Origin: CAUPWF01 sp044425815
GTDB taxonomy: Bacteria; Bacillota; Clostridia; Lachnospirales; Lachnospiraceae
Assembly: GCA_044425815.1 (NCBI GenBank)
Contig: JAWXVA010000034.1
Location: 1-24,407, forward strand
Length of the DNA: 24,407 nucleotides
Direction: 5' to 3'
Position 1 is the stretch's first letter; every line of letters starts with the position of its first letter. The notes below the pieces were generated by a model. That model made no database searches and had not been told where the DNA came from. It saw only the letters and a list, made by a program, of their open reading frames with translations. The translations under genes and the position numbers were made by a program. Below are positions 1 through 7,053 of this stretch, piece by piece.

Positions 1-153
1 GATGGACAGCGCTATTATACGGAGACTCTTGCATTTGTGCAGAATGCTTTAGGGAAAGAAGATGTAATGGGCGAATATCAAATAAAAGCTTATGCAATTC
101 CAAGTGAGGACCAAGAAGGAGAAATCTATGTGATTGGGGAATTTATTCAGTAA
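1..153 (+). CDS. C-terminal end of an unknown protein (5' end outside window)
   Basis: Frame 1 is open from the first base of the window and ends at a TAA at 151-153, giving about 50 residues of a protein whose start lies upstream. The fragment is acidic and ends in a beta-strand-like stretch (GEIYVIGEFIQ). I do not recognise the family and assign no function. An 84-base spacer separates it from the next gene, and I see no clear terminator in that spacer. The frame could in principle be chance, but 50 codons without a stop up to the very edge, with normal codon use for this DNA, make a real gene end likely. Confidence 0.6.
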   Translation, partial: DGQRYYTETLAFVQNALGKEDVMGEYQIKAYAIPSEDQEGEIYVIGEFIQ

Positions 154-237
154 AATGCAATAGATATCAAGAAAATATTTCAATAATATTTAGTAACAAC
201 AAGGTAGAATTAGTGATTGGTTTAGGGAGGCGAACAT

Positions 238-864
238 ATGAAGGTAGTGTTAGTTAATGGAAGTTCCAATGGAAAAGGTTGTACCTATACAGCCTTATCA
301 GAAATGGTGAAAGTATTTCAAACAGCAGATATAGAGACAGAAATAGTACAGCTAGGTGGGAAGCCTATCAGAGATTGTATTGGATGTGGAGCCTGTAGGA
401 ACCTAGAAAATCAATGCGTATTCAAAGATGACATTGTAAATGAATTAATAGAGAAAATGGCAGATGCAGATGGTGTAGTATTTGGATCGCCAGTATATTA
501 TGCACATCCAAGTGGTAGAATCTTATCCGTATTAGATCGTGTGTTTTATGCAGGAAGCAAAGCTCTTGCACACAAACCAGGGATGGCAATCGCTTCTGCA
601 AGGAGAGGTGGAACGACAGCAACATTTGATGTGTTAAACAAGTACTTTACGATTGCGCAGATGCCTATCGTATCTTCCACATACTGGAACATGGTTCATG
701 GCAATAAGCCAGAAGAAGTATTACAAGATGCAGAAGGACTTCAGATTATGAGAAATGGAGCACGTAACATGATATGGATGTTACAATGTATCGAAGCTGG
801 AAAGGCAGCAGGGATTGAGGTGCCTGAAGCAGAAAGAGAGAGCCAGACGAATTTTATTAGATAA
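238..864 (+). CDS. Flavodoxin-fold NAD(P)H-dependent oxidoreductase, probably an iron-sulfur flavoprotein
   Basis: The 208-residue protein begins with an FMN-binding flavodoxin-like strand and phosphate loop (VLVNGSSNGKGCT, residues 4-16). A second typical element is FGSPVYYAHPSGR around residues 82-94. Residues 47-60 carry cysteines C47, C50, C53 and C60 in a CX2CX2CX6C pattern, the spacing known from iron-sulfur flavoproteins that carry a 4Fe-4S cluster. It is therefore likely a soluble electron-transfer or reductase protein with FMN and possibly an Fe-S cluster; the substrate cannot be told. The start is supported by GGGAGG seven bases upstream. It stands alone, closed by a strong hairpin terminator that starts at its stop codon. 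A plain NADPH-dependent FMN reductase without a cluster is the alternative. Confidence 0.85.
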   Translation: MKVVLVNGSSNGKGCTYTALSEMVKVFQTADIETEIVQLGGKPIRDCIGCGACRNLENQCVFKDDIVNELIEKMADADGVVFGSPVYYAHPSGRILSVLDRVFYAGSKALAHKPGMAIASARRGGTTATFDVLNKYFTIAQMPIVSSTYWNMVHGNKPEEVLQDAEGLQIMRNGARNMIWMLQCIEAGKAAGIEVPEAERESQTNFIR

Positions 865-891
865 AAAGAATCACCACAGGTGATTCTTTTT
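863..891 (+). terminator. Rho-independent terminator after the flavoprotein gene
   Basis: A perfect 13-bp inverted repeat (arms 863-875 and 879-891, loop ACA) overlaps the stop codon at 862-864. The left arm starts with five A and the right arm ends with five T. The A and T runs make it potentially bidirectional. Confidence 0.85.
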
Positions 892-896
892 GGCGA

Positions 897-925
897 TTGA
901 CAATATCGATATTCGATGTTATAGT
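897..925 (+). promoter_or_regulatory. Sigma-A promoter of the padR-DUF2812 operon
   Basis: A perfect -35 TTGACA (897-902), a 17-bp spacer and -10 TATAGT (920-925) lie 43 bases before the padR start codon. The spacer contains one copy of an operator-like repeat, so repressor binding here would block RNA polymerase directly. Confidence 0.8.
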
Positions 926-950
926 GTGATTACAAATATTGATATTCGAT
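903..950 (+). repeat. Two direct copies of a putative PadR operator
   Basis: ATATCGATATTCGAT (903-917) and ATATTGATATTCGAT (936-950) differ at one position and are 33 bp apart, about three helical turns. Each is itself partly palindromic (TCGATATTCGA-like). One copy lies between -35 and -10, the other just before the ribosome binding site. PadR regulators commonly repress their own operon, so autorepression is the natural inference; binding is not shown by sequence alone. Confidence 0.6.
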
Positions 951-967
951 ATTAAAGGAGGATATAC

Positions 968-1285
968 ATGCCTAGAGAAAAATATCAGACATTAACAGAG
1001 CAGATGTTTTATATATTATTATGTTTACAAAAGGAGTGTTGCGGCGTTGATATTATGCGGTGTGTTGCAGAATTGACGAATGACCGGGTACTTGTGGGTC
1101 CGGGAACTTTGTATTCGTTACTAGATAATTTCGTTTCACAAAAAATGATTATAGAAACAAAGGTTGAGAAACGGAGAAAGAGTTATGTCATTACGGAACT
1201 AGGTTCGGAGATGCTTGAAAAAGAGTATAAAAGATTAAATCAACTGGTGGCAGACTATGAATGTCTAGGGAAGGGAGGCATCTGA
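968..1285 (+). CDS. PadR-family transcriptional regulator
   Basis: The 105-residue protein has the winged-helix layout of PadR-type regulators: an N-terminal helix, a recognition region VGPGTLYSLLDNFVSQKMI (about residues 43-61), and a wing EKRRKSYVITELGSEML (about 67-83). It has only a short C-terminal helix, as in PadR subfamily 2 (s2) proteins. AAAGGAGG seven bases upstream fixes the start. Its stop codon TGA overlaps the ATG of the next gene (TGATG), which indicates translational coupling. PadR plus DUF2812 is a recurring gene pair in Clostridia and Bacilli. The paired direct repeats in the promoter suggest autoregulation. The inducer is unknown; membrane-active compounds are typical for this group. 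Confidence 0.9.
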   Translation: MPREKYQTLTEQMFYILLCLQKECCGVDIMRCVAELTNDRVLVGPGTLYSLLDNFVSQKMIIETKVEKRRKSYVITELGSEMLEKEYKRLNQLVADYECLGKGGI

Positions 1286-2100
1286 TGAAGAAGTTGGTGA
1301 AGAAAAGAGTCGCATTACAATTTCCGTTTTATCATGAAACGGAGAAGAAATTAGAGCGGTATGCGGAAGAGGGGTTGATTCTTGAAAATGTAGGAACCGC
1401 TCTTTGGAAGTTTCGACAAGAAGAATCGCGTAAATTAAAATATGCAATTACAACTTTTACAGAAGGATCAGAGTTTAATCCGAGACCGACGGAAAATCAG
1501 GAAATATACTTCGACTACGCAAAAGAAAGTGGTTGGNNNNNNNNNNNNNNNNNNNNNNNNNNNNNNNNNNNNNNNNNNNNNNNNNNNNNNNNNNNNNNNN
1601 NNNNNNNNNNNNNNNNNNNNNNNNNNNNNNNNNNNNTGGCATTGTCATTGCTTGTTCAACAACCACAACAATTTATAGATAATACATTTGCGATGGCTAT
1701 AATAACAATGCTAGGTTTAGCAGTTTTAGCTCCTGTTTATTTAGTGGTGAATCATTATAGGATATATGGAAAGGCGAAGAAAGCTCTAGTATTAGGTCTA
1801 ACCATGGAGAGCGTTCCGGTGCCTAAGAGACAATATGGGGACAAAATCATATTGTTAGGAATGATCATAGCAGTAGGTGTGATATATTGGGAGTTATGGA
1901 AATACACAAGAACTAGTATTGCAGTGTTTACGTTGTTTCAAGTACCAGTAGTGCTATTGGCGACATATTGTTTGAAACAAATATTGAAAAAACATCAGTT
2001 GACAGGGAAGTATAATAAAATCATTATATTTATTTTTATGATAATACTTACGGCAATTTATACGATTCTGTTAAGCTATTTTAGTATATTGCATAGATAG
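1285..2100 (+). CDS. DUF2812 domain membrane protein, interrupted by an assembly gap
   Basis: The start at 1285 overlaps the padR stop and has AAGGGAGG upstream; an in-frame ATG at 1261 inside padR is less likely. The N-terminal part (FPFYHETEKKLERYAEEGLILENVG and on) matches the soluble DUF2812 region, with its LE..AEEG..L motif. One hundred N (1537-1636) then replace sequence of unknown true length. After the gap about four hydrophobic segments follow (near 1690-1755, 1850-1890, 1915-1965 and 2020-2080), so it is a polytopic membrane protein with a cytoplasmic N-terminus. Function is unknown; such proteins are usually found under control of the adjacent PadR. The frame happens to stay open across 100 N, which does not prove that both sides belong to one intact gene, so a frameshift hidden in the gap cannot be excluded. 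Confidence 0.75.
   Translation: MKKLVKKRVALQFPFYHETEKKLERYAEEGLILENVGTALWKFRQEESRKLKYAITTFTEGSEFNPRPTENQEIYFDYAKESGWXXXXXXXXXXXXXXXXXXXXXXXXXXXXXXXXXXALSLLVQQPQQFIDNTFAMAIITMLGLAVLAPVYLVVNHYRIYGKAKKALVLGLTMESVPVPKRQYGDKIILLGMIIAVGVIYWELWKYTRTSIAVFTLFQVPVVLLATYCLKQILKKHQLTGKYNKIIIFIFMIILTAIYTILLSYFSILHR
1537..1636. other. Assembly gap of exactly 100 N
   Basis: One hundred unknown bases, a conventional scaffold placeholder, sit inside the DUF2812 gene. The true distance and content are unknown, and the contigs on both sides are joined only by scaffolding. Confidence 0.98.
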
Positions 2101-2111
2101 GCAAGATCGCG

Positions 2112-2165
2112 AAAAAAAAGGAGGTGTACGAAATAGATGGTTACTCATCTATTTCGTACACTTCC
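2112..2165 (-). terminator. Strong terminator for the leftward YedE-TusA-DUF3343 operon
   Basis: A perfect 16-bp stem (2124-2139 with 2146-2161, loop GTTACT) extends by four more pairs, including one G-U, to about 2120 and 2165. On the minus strand it is followed by eight T (plus-strand A run 2112-2119). It lies six bases beyond the DUF3343 stop codon. The same hairpin could stop rightward transcription from the DUF2812 gene, though without a long U tract on that side. Confidence 0.85.
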
Positions 2166-2170
2166 TGATA

Positions 2171-2410
2171 TTAATCAATACTTTCGTATAGTAATTCTAA
2201 TTCTTCTTCATTTACATGATAGAGTTGTTCAACACCGTCATCGATAAATTCTAAAGGTTGTTCCACATCAGTTGCTTTGACACAACTTCCACAAGAAGAA
2301 CTAATCTTTCGTGGGACAGGCATAATCACACCATTGATATTCGCATCCGTTAATTTTTTATGAAAACGAATAGCGTAGAAATGGGAGTGGAATGTATAAA
2401 TATGTTCCAT
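2171..2410 (-). CDS. DUF3343 protein, putative Se/S carrier-like
   Basis: The 79-residue protein matches the short DUF3343 family (also called Se/S carrier protein-like). It has an N-terminal strand-helix start (HIYTFHSHFYAIRFHKKL) and the family signature PVPRKISSSCGSCVKA at about residues 32-47, with two cysteines that could carry persulfide or selenide. It starts one base after the TusA-like gene and ends at a strong terminator, so it is the last gene of the three-gene leftward operon. In many anaerobes DUF3343 co-occurs with YedE and TusA/YedF and is linked to selenium metabolism. The biochemical role is not established. Confidence 0.85.
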   Translation of the reverse strand: MEHIYTFHSHFYAIRFHKKLTDANINGVIMPVPRKISSSCGSCVKATDVEQPLEFIDDGVEQLYHVNEEELELLYESID

Positions 2411-2411
2411 T

Positions 2412-2624
2412 TTAAGCTCCTAATGTAAGATTTAATGTAAAAACATCATCATTTTCTTCAACAGCTACTTTATAGCCGCTATAATTTGCAAAACGTGTAA
2501 CATTTGCAAGTGCTGTTGTATTATCTACAAGTATTTGATATGCAGCATCTTTACTAGCTAAAGCTTTCTTTGTCATAACTACTGGTTCTGGACAACTACG
2601 TCCACATGCATCTACTACTACCAT
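2412..2624 (-). CDS. TusA/YedF-like sulfur (or selenium) carrier protein
   Basis: This 70-residue protein has the TusA/SirA fold signature: the DACGRSCPEPVVMTKKAL segment near the N-terminus holds the conserved CPEP motif, whose cysteine carries a persulfide in TusA. The remainder alternates helix and strands as in TusA (80 residues in E. coli). It is preceded by AAGGAGA and lies between the YedE transporter and the DUF3343 gene, consistent with receiving sulfur or selenium imported by YedE and passing it on. Full-length YedF has an additional DUF3343-like region, here encoded as a separate neighbouring gene, so the pair may work as a split YedF. The element carried (S or Se) cannot be decided from sequence. 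Confidence 0.88.
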   Translation of the reverse strand: MVVVDACGRSCPEPVVMTKKALASKDAAYQILVDNTTALANVTRFANYSGYKVAVEENDDVFTLNLTLGA

Positions 2625-2648
2625 AATCTATCTCCTTCATCTTTGCCT

Positions 2649-3722
2649 TTATTTGTCTTTTTTTCCTAATAAATCTTTACCGATTTGGCTATTCATTACG
2701 CCAATGATTGCTAAAATAATTAATCCAATGATTACAGCTACTTTACCATTTGTTGTTGGTCCAGATGTAGAAGAAGCTAATGAGAAGTTGTGGCAGAATG
2801 CAGCGCCAACTACCATACCTAAGATTGCAACTGTTGAATCTGAATTTCCTTCTCCAGATAAAATCAATTGTCTAAGTGGGCAACCACCTAATAATACAGA
2901 TCCTACACCAACAAGTGCCATACCAATAAAGTTCCATAATCCATCTGTGTGTGCAATTGGTTGATCTAAGAATCCTAGATTAAAGCTTCCAAGAGCTAAG
3001 TTACCAATTAAGATTGCTACGAAAATTGCAACAAATCCACAGATTAATGTGAAGTCTTTGAATAAGAAGATATCTCGAATTCCTCCAACCATACATAATC
3101 TTGTTCTTTGTGCAATCGCACCAACTGCTAAACCAGCCACTAATGATGCCCATACAGGAGCTGTCATAGAACCAGGACCACTTTCGCTAAAGAATAGTAA
3201 AGAAGGAACTGCTAATAATAATACAAGTAACATAATGCTAATACCTACAGAAGCCATACCATCAGTGATTGGTTGCTTGTATGTACGATTTAAAGAGAAT
3301 CCTTTGTTTAAGAAGAATACTCCAATACCAATACCAGCAATAAATCCTAAAATACCAAAGATAGCATTTAAGTCACCACCACCAAGACGGATTACCATAC
3401 GCATAGGACAACCCAAAAATACAAGTGCTCCGACCATAACAAAGAATCCAATGATAAATCGGATCGCTGGAGCTGATCCACCTTTTGGTTTGAATTCACC
3501 TTTGAATTTAGCGATTACAAATGCACCAACTACTAAACCGATAATCTCTGGTCTAACATATTGAACGATTTCGGCTCTTTGTAAGCCAACGCCACCTGCG
3601 ATGTCTCTTAAGAAACATGCAATACAATATCCCATGTTACCAGGATTTCCCATTACTACTAGCCATACAGAAATAGCTCCTACTGCAAGACCACCTAAAA
3701 TTAAATTTCTTTTTTCTTTCAT
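2649..3722 (-). CDS. yedE: YedE/YeeE-family membrane transporter (selenium or thiosulfate uptake)
   Basis: A hydrophobic protein of 357 residues, with about nine to eleven membrane segments and a duplicated architecture. Each half carries a conserved pore-type motif: FLGCPMRMVIRLGGGDLNA in the first half and LGGCPLRQLILSGEGNSDS in the second. This fits the YedE-related selenium metabolism membrane proteins and the related YeeE/TsuA thiosulfate importers, in which conserved cysteines pass the substrate through the membrane. The start at 3722 is chosen because GGAGG lies five bases upstream; an in-frame TTG at 3734 overlaps that ribosome binding site and is rejected. It is first gene of the operon with TusA and DUF3343. 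Gene context favours selenium, but no selD or selenocysteine machinery is in the window. Confidence 0.85.
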   Translation of the reverse strand: MKEKRNLILGGLAVGAISVWLVVMGNPGNMGYCIACFLRDIAGGVGLQRAEIVQYVRPEIIGLVVGAFVIAKFKGEFKPKGGSAPAIRFIIGFFVMVGALVFLGCPMRMVIRLGGGDLNAIFGILGFIAGIGIGVFFLNKGFSLNRTYKQPITDGMASVGISIMLLVLLLAVPSLLFFSESGPGSMTAPVWASLVAGLAVGAIAQRTRLCMVGGIRDIFLFKDFTLICGFVAIFVAILIGNLALGSFNLGFLDQPIAHTDGLWNFIGMALVGVGSVLLGGCPLRQLILSGEGNSDSTVAILGMVVGAAFCHNFSLASSTSGPTTNGKVAVIIGLIILAIIGVMNSQIGKDLLGKKDK

Positions 3723-3752
3723 ATTATCCTCCAATTATTATGTGATATAAAT

Positions 3753-3781
3753 ATTATAAATTTCTTAAGATAGGAAGTAAA
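3753..3781 (-). promoter_or_regulatory. Predicted promoter of the yedE operon
   Basis: On the minus strand, TTTACT (-35, plus coordinates 3776-3781), a 17-bp spacer and a perfect TATAAT (-10, 3753-3758) precede the yedE start by about 30 bases. The perfect palindrome at 3780-3798 touches the -35 box. Confidence 0.55.
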
Positions 3782-3798
3782 ATAGATAATATCTATTT
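3780..3798. promoter_or_regulatory. Perfect palindrome in the divergent yedE / desulfurase intergenic region
   Basis: AAATAGAT-AAT-ATCTATTT is a perfect 8-3-8 inverted repeat abutting the -35 box of the leftward promoter. Its position in a divergent regulatory region suggests an operator for an unknown regulator. High AT content makes chance a real alternative. Confidence 0.4.
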
Positions 3799-3878
3799 CG
3801 AACAATCATATATTCAAATTTACGATAGAGAGTTGTAGCCTTTTTTATCTATCACTATACTCAGAGTTTTTAATGCTG

Positions 3879-3884
3879 TATAAT
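3879..3884 (+). promoter_or_regulatory. Predicted -10 box for the cysteine desulfurase-yjjG operon
   Basis: A perfect TATAAT lies 49 bases before the start codon at 3934. The matching -35 (TATACT at 3856-3861, 17-bp spacing) is weak, so activation or another start site is possible. Confidence 0.4.
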
Positions 3885-3933
3885 AAAATAAAATATTTCG
3901 AAAATGGAACAAATGAAGAGAGAGGTTTTCCTT

Positions 3934-5106
3934 ATGAGAAGAATTTATCTAGACAATTGTAGTACATCCTATCCAAAAGCAACAGGTGTTGCAGAGGCAA
4001 TGTCATTTTACTTAACAGAGGTAGGATGTAACATAGGACGTGGGAACTATAGTGAAGCGTATGATGCTACAATGATTGCGTATGAAACAAGAAATGCTAT
4101 TGCAGAATTGGTAAATTATAAAGATCCAAAGAATGTGATTTTTACACAGAATATCACCCAATCACTGAATACGATTATTAAAGGTTATTTAAAAAGTGGC
4201 GATCATGTGCTTGTGAGTTCCATGGAACATAACGCTATGATGCGTCCAATGGCGCAGATGGAGAAAAAAGGAGTGATGTTTGATCGGATTCCATGCGATG
4301 AATTTGGCTACGTTGAATTAGAGACGATTCCGACGATGATAAAAGAGAACACAAAGGCTATCTTCATGCTACATTCATCGAATGTATGTGGCACGATTAT
4401 GGATTTTGAATCCGTAGGGCGTATAGCGAAAGAGCATAAGCTTACATTTGTTGCGGATGTTGCACAAACACTAGGAACAGTCCCTGTAGATATGGAAAGA
4501 ATGAATATCGATATTCTATGTTTTACAGGACATAAAAGCCTTCGTGGACCTCAGGGTATAGGGGGATTTGTAATACGAGATGAGTATGTAAATGAAGTAG
4601 AACCATTGATTAGTGGGGGGACGGGAAGTAAGTCAGATTCAGAGGAAGTTCCAAACTTTCTTCCAGATCGATTTGAATCAGGAACTATGAATCTTCCTGG
4701 AATCTATGGATTACATGCAGCATTGAAAGAATGTAAGAAGCATAATCCATCAGAACTATTACGCCGAGAACAACAACTCATTGAGAAATTACAGAATGGG
4801 ATTGAGAAGATATCAGGAATACGTATAGTAGGAGAACCAGATCCATACAAGCGTTGTCCGATATTAGCAATAGATTTTGAAACGTATGATAATGCAGAGA
4901 TTGGATTTCAATTAGAAGCGAATTACGGAATCATGACACGTTGCGGATTGCACTGCGCACCATATGCACACCGCACATTAGGGACATTTCCACAAGGGAT
5001 TGTAAGATTTTCATGCGGACCAACAACCACAGAAGAAGAAATAGAGATCGCGATAGAAGCAATCAAAGAATTATGCGATGTTAAAAATACAAACCACGCG
5101 GAGTAG
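3934..5106 (+). CDS. Cysteine desulfurase-like class V aminotransferase (PLP enzyme)
   Basis: The 390-residue protein is a fold-type I PLP enzyme of the cysteine desulfurase / selenocysteine lyase group. It opens with IYLDNCSTSYPKA, has the residues that stack on PLP (SSMEHNAMMRP), the aspartate motif VADVAQTLGTVPVD, and the Schiff-base lysine in CFTGHKSLRGPQGIGG (about residues 203-218). The sulfur-accepting cysteine loop is TRCGLHCAPYAHRTLGTFPQGIVRFS near the C-terminus. The closest named group is the EF2568-type family, often next to SelD, YedE and TusA. The start at 3934 is set by AGAGAGG eight bases upstream; the ATG at 3904 overlaps no ribosome binding site. It is divergent from the yedE operon and likely provides persulfide or selenide to TusA/DUF3343, an inference from context. 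It is followed by yjjG after 18 bases. Confidence 0.88.
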   Translation: MRRIYLDNCSTSYPKATGVAEAMSFYLTEVGCNIGRGNYSEAYDATMIAYETRNAIAELVNYKDPKNVIFTQNITQSLNTIIKGYLKSGDHVLVSSMEHNAMMRPMAQMEKKGVMFDRIPCDEFGYVELETIPTMIKENTKAIFMLHSSNVCGTIMDFESVGRIAKEHKLTFVADVAQTLGTVPVDMERMNIDILCFTGHKSLRGPQGIGGFVIRDEYVNEVEPLISGGTGSKSDSEEVPNFLPDRFESGTMNLPGIYGLHAALKECKKHNPSELLRREQQLIEKLQNGIEKISGIRIVGEPDPYKRCPILAIDFETYDNAEIGFQLEANYGIMTRCGLHCAPYAHRTLGTFPQGIVRFSCGPTTTEEEIEIAIEAIKELCDVKNTNHAE

Positions 5107-5124
5107 GACTATAAAGGAGTACAT

Positions 5125-5808
5125 ATGTCATTTATAAATAAATACAAATATATCTTATGGGATATCGACGATACCCTTATTAATTTCAAAAAATCAGAAA
5201 AAGCAGCACTGCAGCAATGCTTTGCACCATATGATATTATTCTTACAGATGCAGAGATAGAAGTGTATTCAGAGATTAATAAGAAATATTGGTCAAGCTT
5301 AGAGAAGGGATTAATAGACAAACCTACCTTACTAGTGAAACGATTTGAAGAATTAGGAGCATATCTACAAAAGACAGTGGATGCAGTGAATATTAATAAG
5401 GCTTATCAATTGGCACTTGGTGATTACGTTATATTCAATGATGGTGCATTGGAATTATGTACGAAGTTACAGAAACAGGCGAAACAATATGCGGTGACAA
5501 ATGGAACGGCAGTTGCACAAGATAAGAAATTAAGAACTTCTGGATTGATACATATTATGGATGATGTCTTTATATCTGATAAAATAGGATATGAGAAACC
5601 AGATATTCGCTTCTTTGAGTATGCTTTTGCGCATATTCCAGGATTTAAGAAAGAAGAAGCAATTATCATAGGCGATTCATTAACGAGTGATATGCAAGGG
5701 GGAAATAATTCTGGCATAGCATGCTGCTGGTACAATCCGAAAAAATTGGAGAAACCAGATGGTTTGAGAATAGAGTATATTATCTCTGACTTGCATGAAC
5801 TAGAATAG
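5125..5808 (+). CDS. yjjG: YjjG-type noncanonical pyrimidine nucleotidase (HAD superfamily)
   Basis: A 227-residue HAD subfamily IA phosphatase. Motif I is WDIDDTLINF (catalytic D13 and D15), motif II is the Thr in AVTNGTAVAQ, motif III is the Lys in GYEKPDIRFF, and motif IV is GDSLTSDMQGG. The cap region and length (225-235 residues) match YjjG/YfnB proteins, which dephosphorylate dUMP, dTMP and noncanonical pyrimidine monophosphates as a house-cleaning function. AAAGGAG stands seven bases before the ATG. It is the second gene after the desulfurase and ends at a good terminator, so the two are probably co-transcribed; I see no functional reason for the pairing. Another HAD-IA phosphatase specificity cannot be excluded. 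Confidence 0.87.
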   Translation: MSFINKYKYILWDIDDTLINFKKSEKAALQQCFAPYDIILTDAEIEVYSEINKKYWSSLEKGLIDKPTLLVKRFEELGAYLQKTVDAVNINKAYQLALGDYVIFNDGALELCTKLQKQAKQYAVTNGTAVAQDKKLRTSGLIHIMDDVFISDKIGYEKPDIRFFEYAFAHIPGFKKEEAIIIGDSLTSDMQGGNNSGIACCWYNPKKLEKPDGLRIEYIISDLHELE

Positions 5809-5818
5809 GGAAGAACGG

Positions 5819-5850
5819 TCCGCTCAAGGAATCCTTGGGCGGAGTTTTTT
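5819..5850 (+). terminator. Rho-independent terminator after yjjG
   Basis: A GC-rich stem of 11 bp (5819-5829 with 5833-5843, one G-U pair, loop AAT) is followed by G and six T. It separates the desulfurase-yjjG unit from the arginine operon. Confidence 0.88.
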
Positions 5851-5861
5851 AGAAATAATAC

Positions 5862-5890
5862 TTGATAATTATGCAAAAAGGGTGTATAGT
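5862..5890 (+). promoter_or_regulatory. Sigma-A promoter of the arginine operon
   Basis: TTGATA (5862-5867), 17-bp spacer and TATAGT (5885-5890) lie 45 bases upstream of argC. Both boxes match the consensus in five of six positions. Confidence 0.75.
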
Positions 5891-5892
5891 AG

Positions 5893-5906
5893 TGCATAAA
5901 TATACA
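5893..5906 (+). promoter_or_regulatory. Candidate ARG box (ArgR/AhrC operator)
   Basis: TGCATAAATATACA matches the arginine-repressor half-site pair TGAATWWWWATTCA except for one base in each arm, and it keeps the A/T core. It lies over the transcription start just after the -10 box, where ArgR binding would repress. No argR gene is in the window. Confidence 0.5.
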
Positions 5907-5934
5907 AAACAGTACTAAAGGAAGGGTTTTAACA

Positions 5935-6975
5935 ATGATTAAAGTAGGAATTATAGGAGCTACAGGCTATGCAGGTGGCGAATTAGTAAGAATTTTATTG
6001 GGACATAAGGAAGCACAGATTGTGTGGTATGGTTCGAGAAGTTATATAGATAAGAAGTATGCACAAGTGTACCAGAATATGTTTCAGATTGTGGAAGATA
6101 CTTGCTTGGATGATAATATAGAAGAACTTGCAAAGCAGGTCGATGTTATATTCACAGCGACACCACAAGGATTCTGTGGTTCGGTAATGACAGAAGAAAT
6201 ATTATCTAAGGTGAAAATAGTAGATTTAAGTGCAGATTATAGAATTAAAGATGTTGCAACCTATGAAAAGTGGTATGGTATCACACATCAGAGTCCACAA
6301 TTTATAGAAGAAGCTACATACGGTCTATGTGAAATTAATCGCGAACAGGTGAAAGGAGCACGATTGATAGCTAATCCAGGGTGTTACACAACGTGTTCTA
6401 TTTTGACGGCGTACCCACTTGCAAAAGAAGGGATTATTGAGATGAGCACTTTGATAGTGGATGCAAAATCAGGAACGTCAGGAGCAGGTAGAGGAGCGAA
6501 ATTGCCGAATTTATATTGTGAAGTAAATGAAAATATCAAAGCTTACGGAGTCGCATCTCATAGACATACACCAGAAATAGAAGAACAATTAGGATATGCA
6601 GCAGGCGAAGAAGTATTGATTAATTTCACTCCACATTTAGTACCGATGAATCGCGGTATTCTCGTGACAGAATATGCAACGCTTAAGAAATCGGTAACAG
6701 AAGAAGAAGTAAGAGCGATTTATAAAAAGTATTACGATGAAGAGAAATTTGTGCGTGTTCTAGATACAGGTCTTTGCCCAGAAACAAAATGGGTGGAAGG
6801 AAGTAATTATGTAGATATTAACTTCCAGATAGATGCAAGAACCAATCGAATTATCATGATGGGAGCTATGGATAACCTAGTAAAAGGTGCAGCAGGTCAA
6901 GCGGTACAGAATATGAATATCATGTTTGGGTTGGATGAGGCAGAAGGATTGAATTTAATACCAATGTTTCCATAA
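5935..6975 (+). CDS. argC: N-acetyl-gamma-glutamyl-phosphate reductase
   Basis: The 346-residue ArgC reduces N-acetylglutamyl phosphate with NADPH to the semialdehyde, third step of arginine synthesis. The N-terminal dinucleotide loop is VGIIGATGYAGGEL (residues 4-17). The catalytic cysteine is C150 in NPGCYTT, and the family signature continues as DAKSGTSGAGRGAKL. The HRHTPEIEEQL motif supplies the conserved histidine. Length is usual for type 1 ArgC (about 345). AAGGAAGGG precedes the ATG at 5935. It is first gene of the argC-J-B-D operon, driven by the promoter and candidate ARG box just upstream. Confidence 0.97.
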   Translation: MIKVGIIGATGYAGGELVRILLGHKEAQIVWYGSRSYIDKKYAQVYQNMFQIVEDTCLDDNIEELAKQVDVIFTATPQGFCGSVMTEEILSKVKIVDLSADYRIKDVATYEKWYGITHQSPQFIEEATYGLCEINREQVKGARLIANPGCYTTCSILTAYPLAKEGIIEMSTLIVDAKSGTSGAGRGAKLPNLYCEVNENIKAYGVASHRHTPEIEEQLGYAAGEEVLINFTPHLVPMNRGILVTEYATLKKSVTEEEVRAIYKKYYDEEKFVRVLDTGLCPETKWVEGSNYVDINFQIDARTNRIIMMGAMDNLVKGAAGQAVQNMNIMFGLDEAEGLNLIPMFP

Positions 6976-6993
6976 TAGTAGTAAGTTTTTACT

Positions 6994-7011
6994 TGTATAT
7001 GATAATATACA
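6994..7011 (+). repeat. AT-rich perfect hairpin between argC and argJ
   Basis: TGTATAT-GATA-ATATACA is a perfect 7-4-7 inverted repeat in the 78-base argC-argJ spacer. There is no T run, so a terminator is unlikely. It could stabilise or process the mRNA, or bind a regulator. Confidence 0.45.
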
Positions 7012-7053
7012 TACTAGTTACATAAAAATGAATGAGATAAAGGGGTAAAACAA

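Noticed and set aside
1442..1678. Open frames on both strands running through the N block
   Set aside because: They stay open only because 100 N contain no stop codon; the real frame is that of the DUF2812 gene.
968..2100. padR-DUF2812 pair as a possible toxin-antitoxin system
   Set aside because: The overlap and small first gene fit such a system superficially, but the families are a recognised regulator and membrane protein pair.
2653..3564. Two long plus-strand open frames (103 and 171 codons) opposite yedE
   Set aside because: They are antisense to a clear membrane protein gene, are Pro/Ile/Asn-rich in the manner of mirror frames, and have no ribosome binding site.
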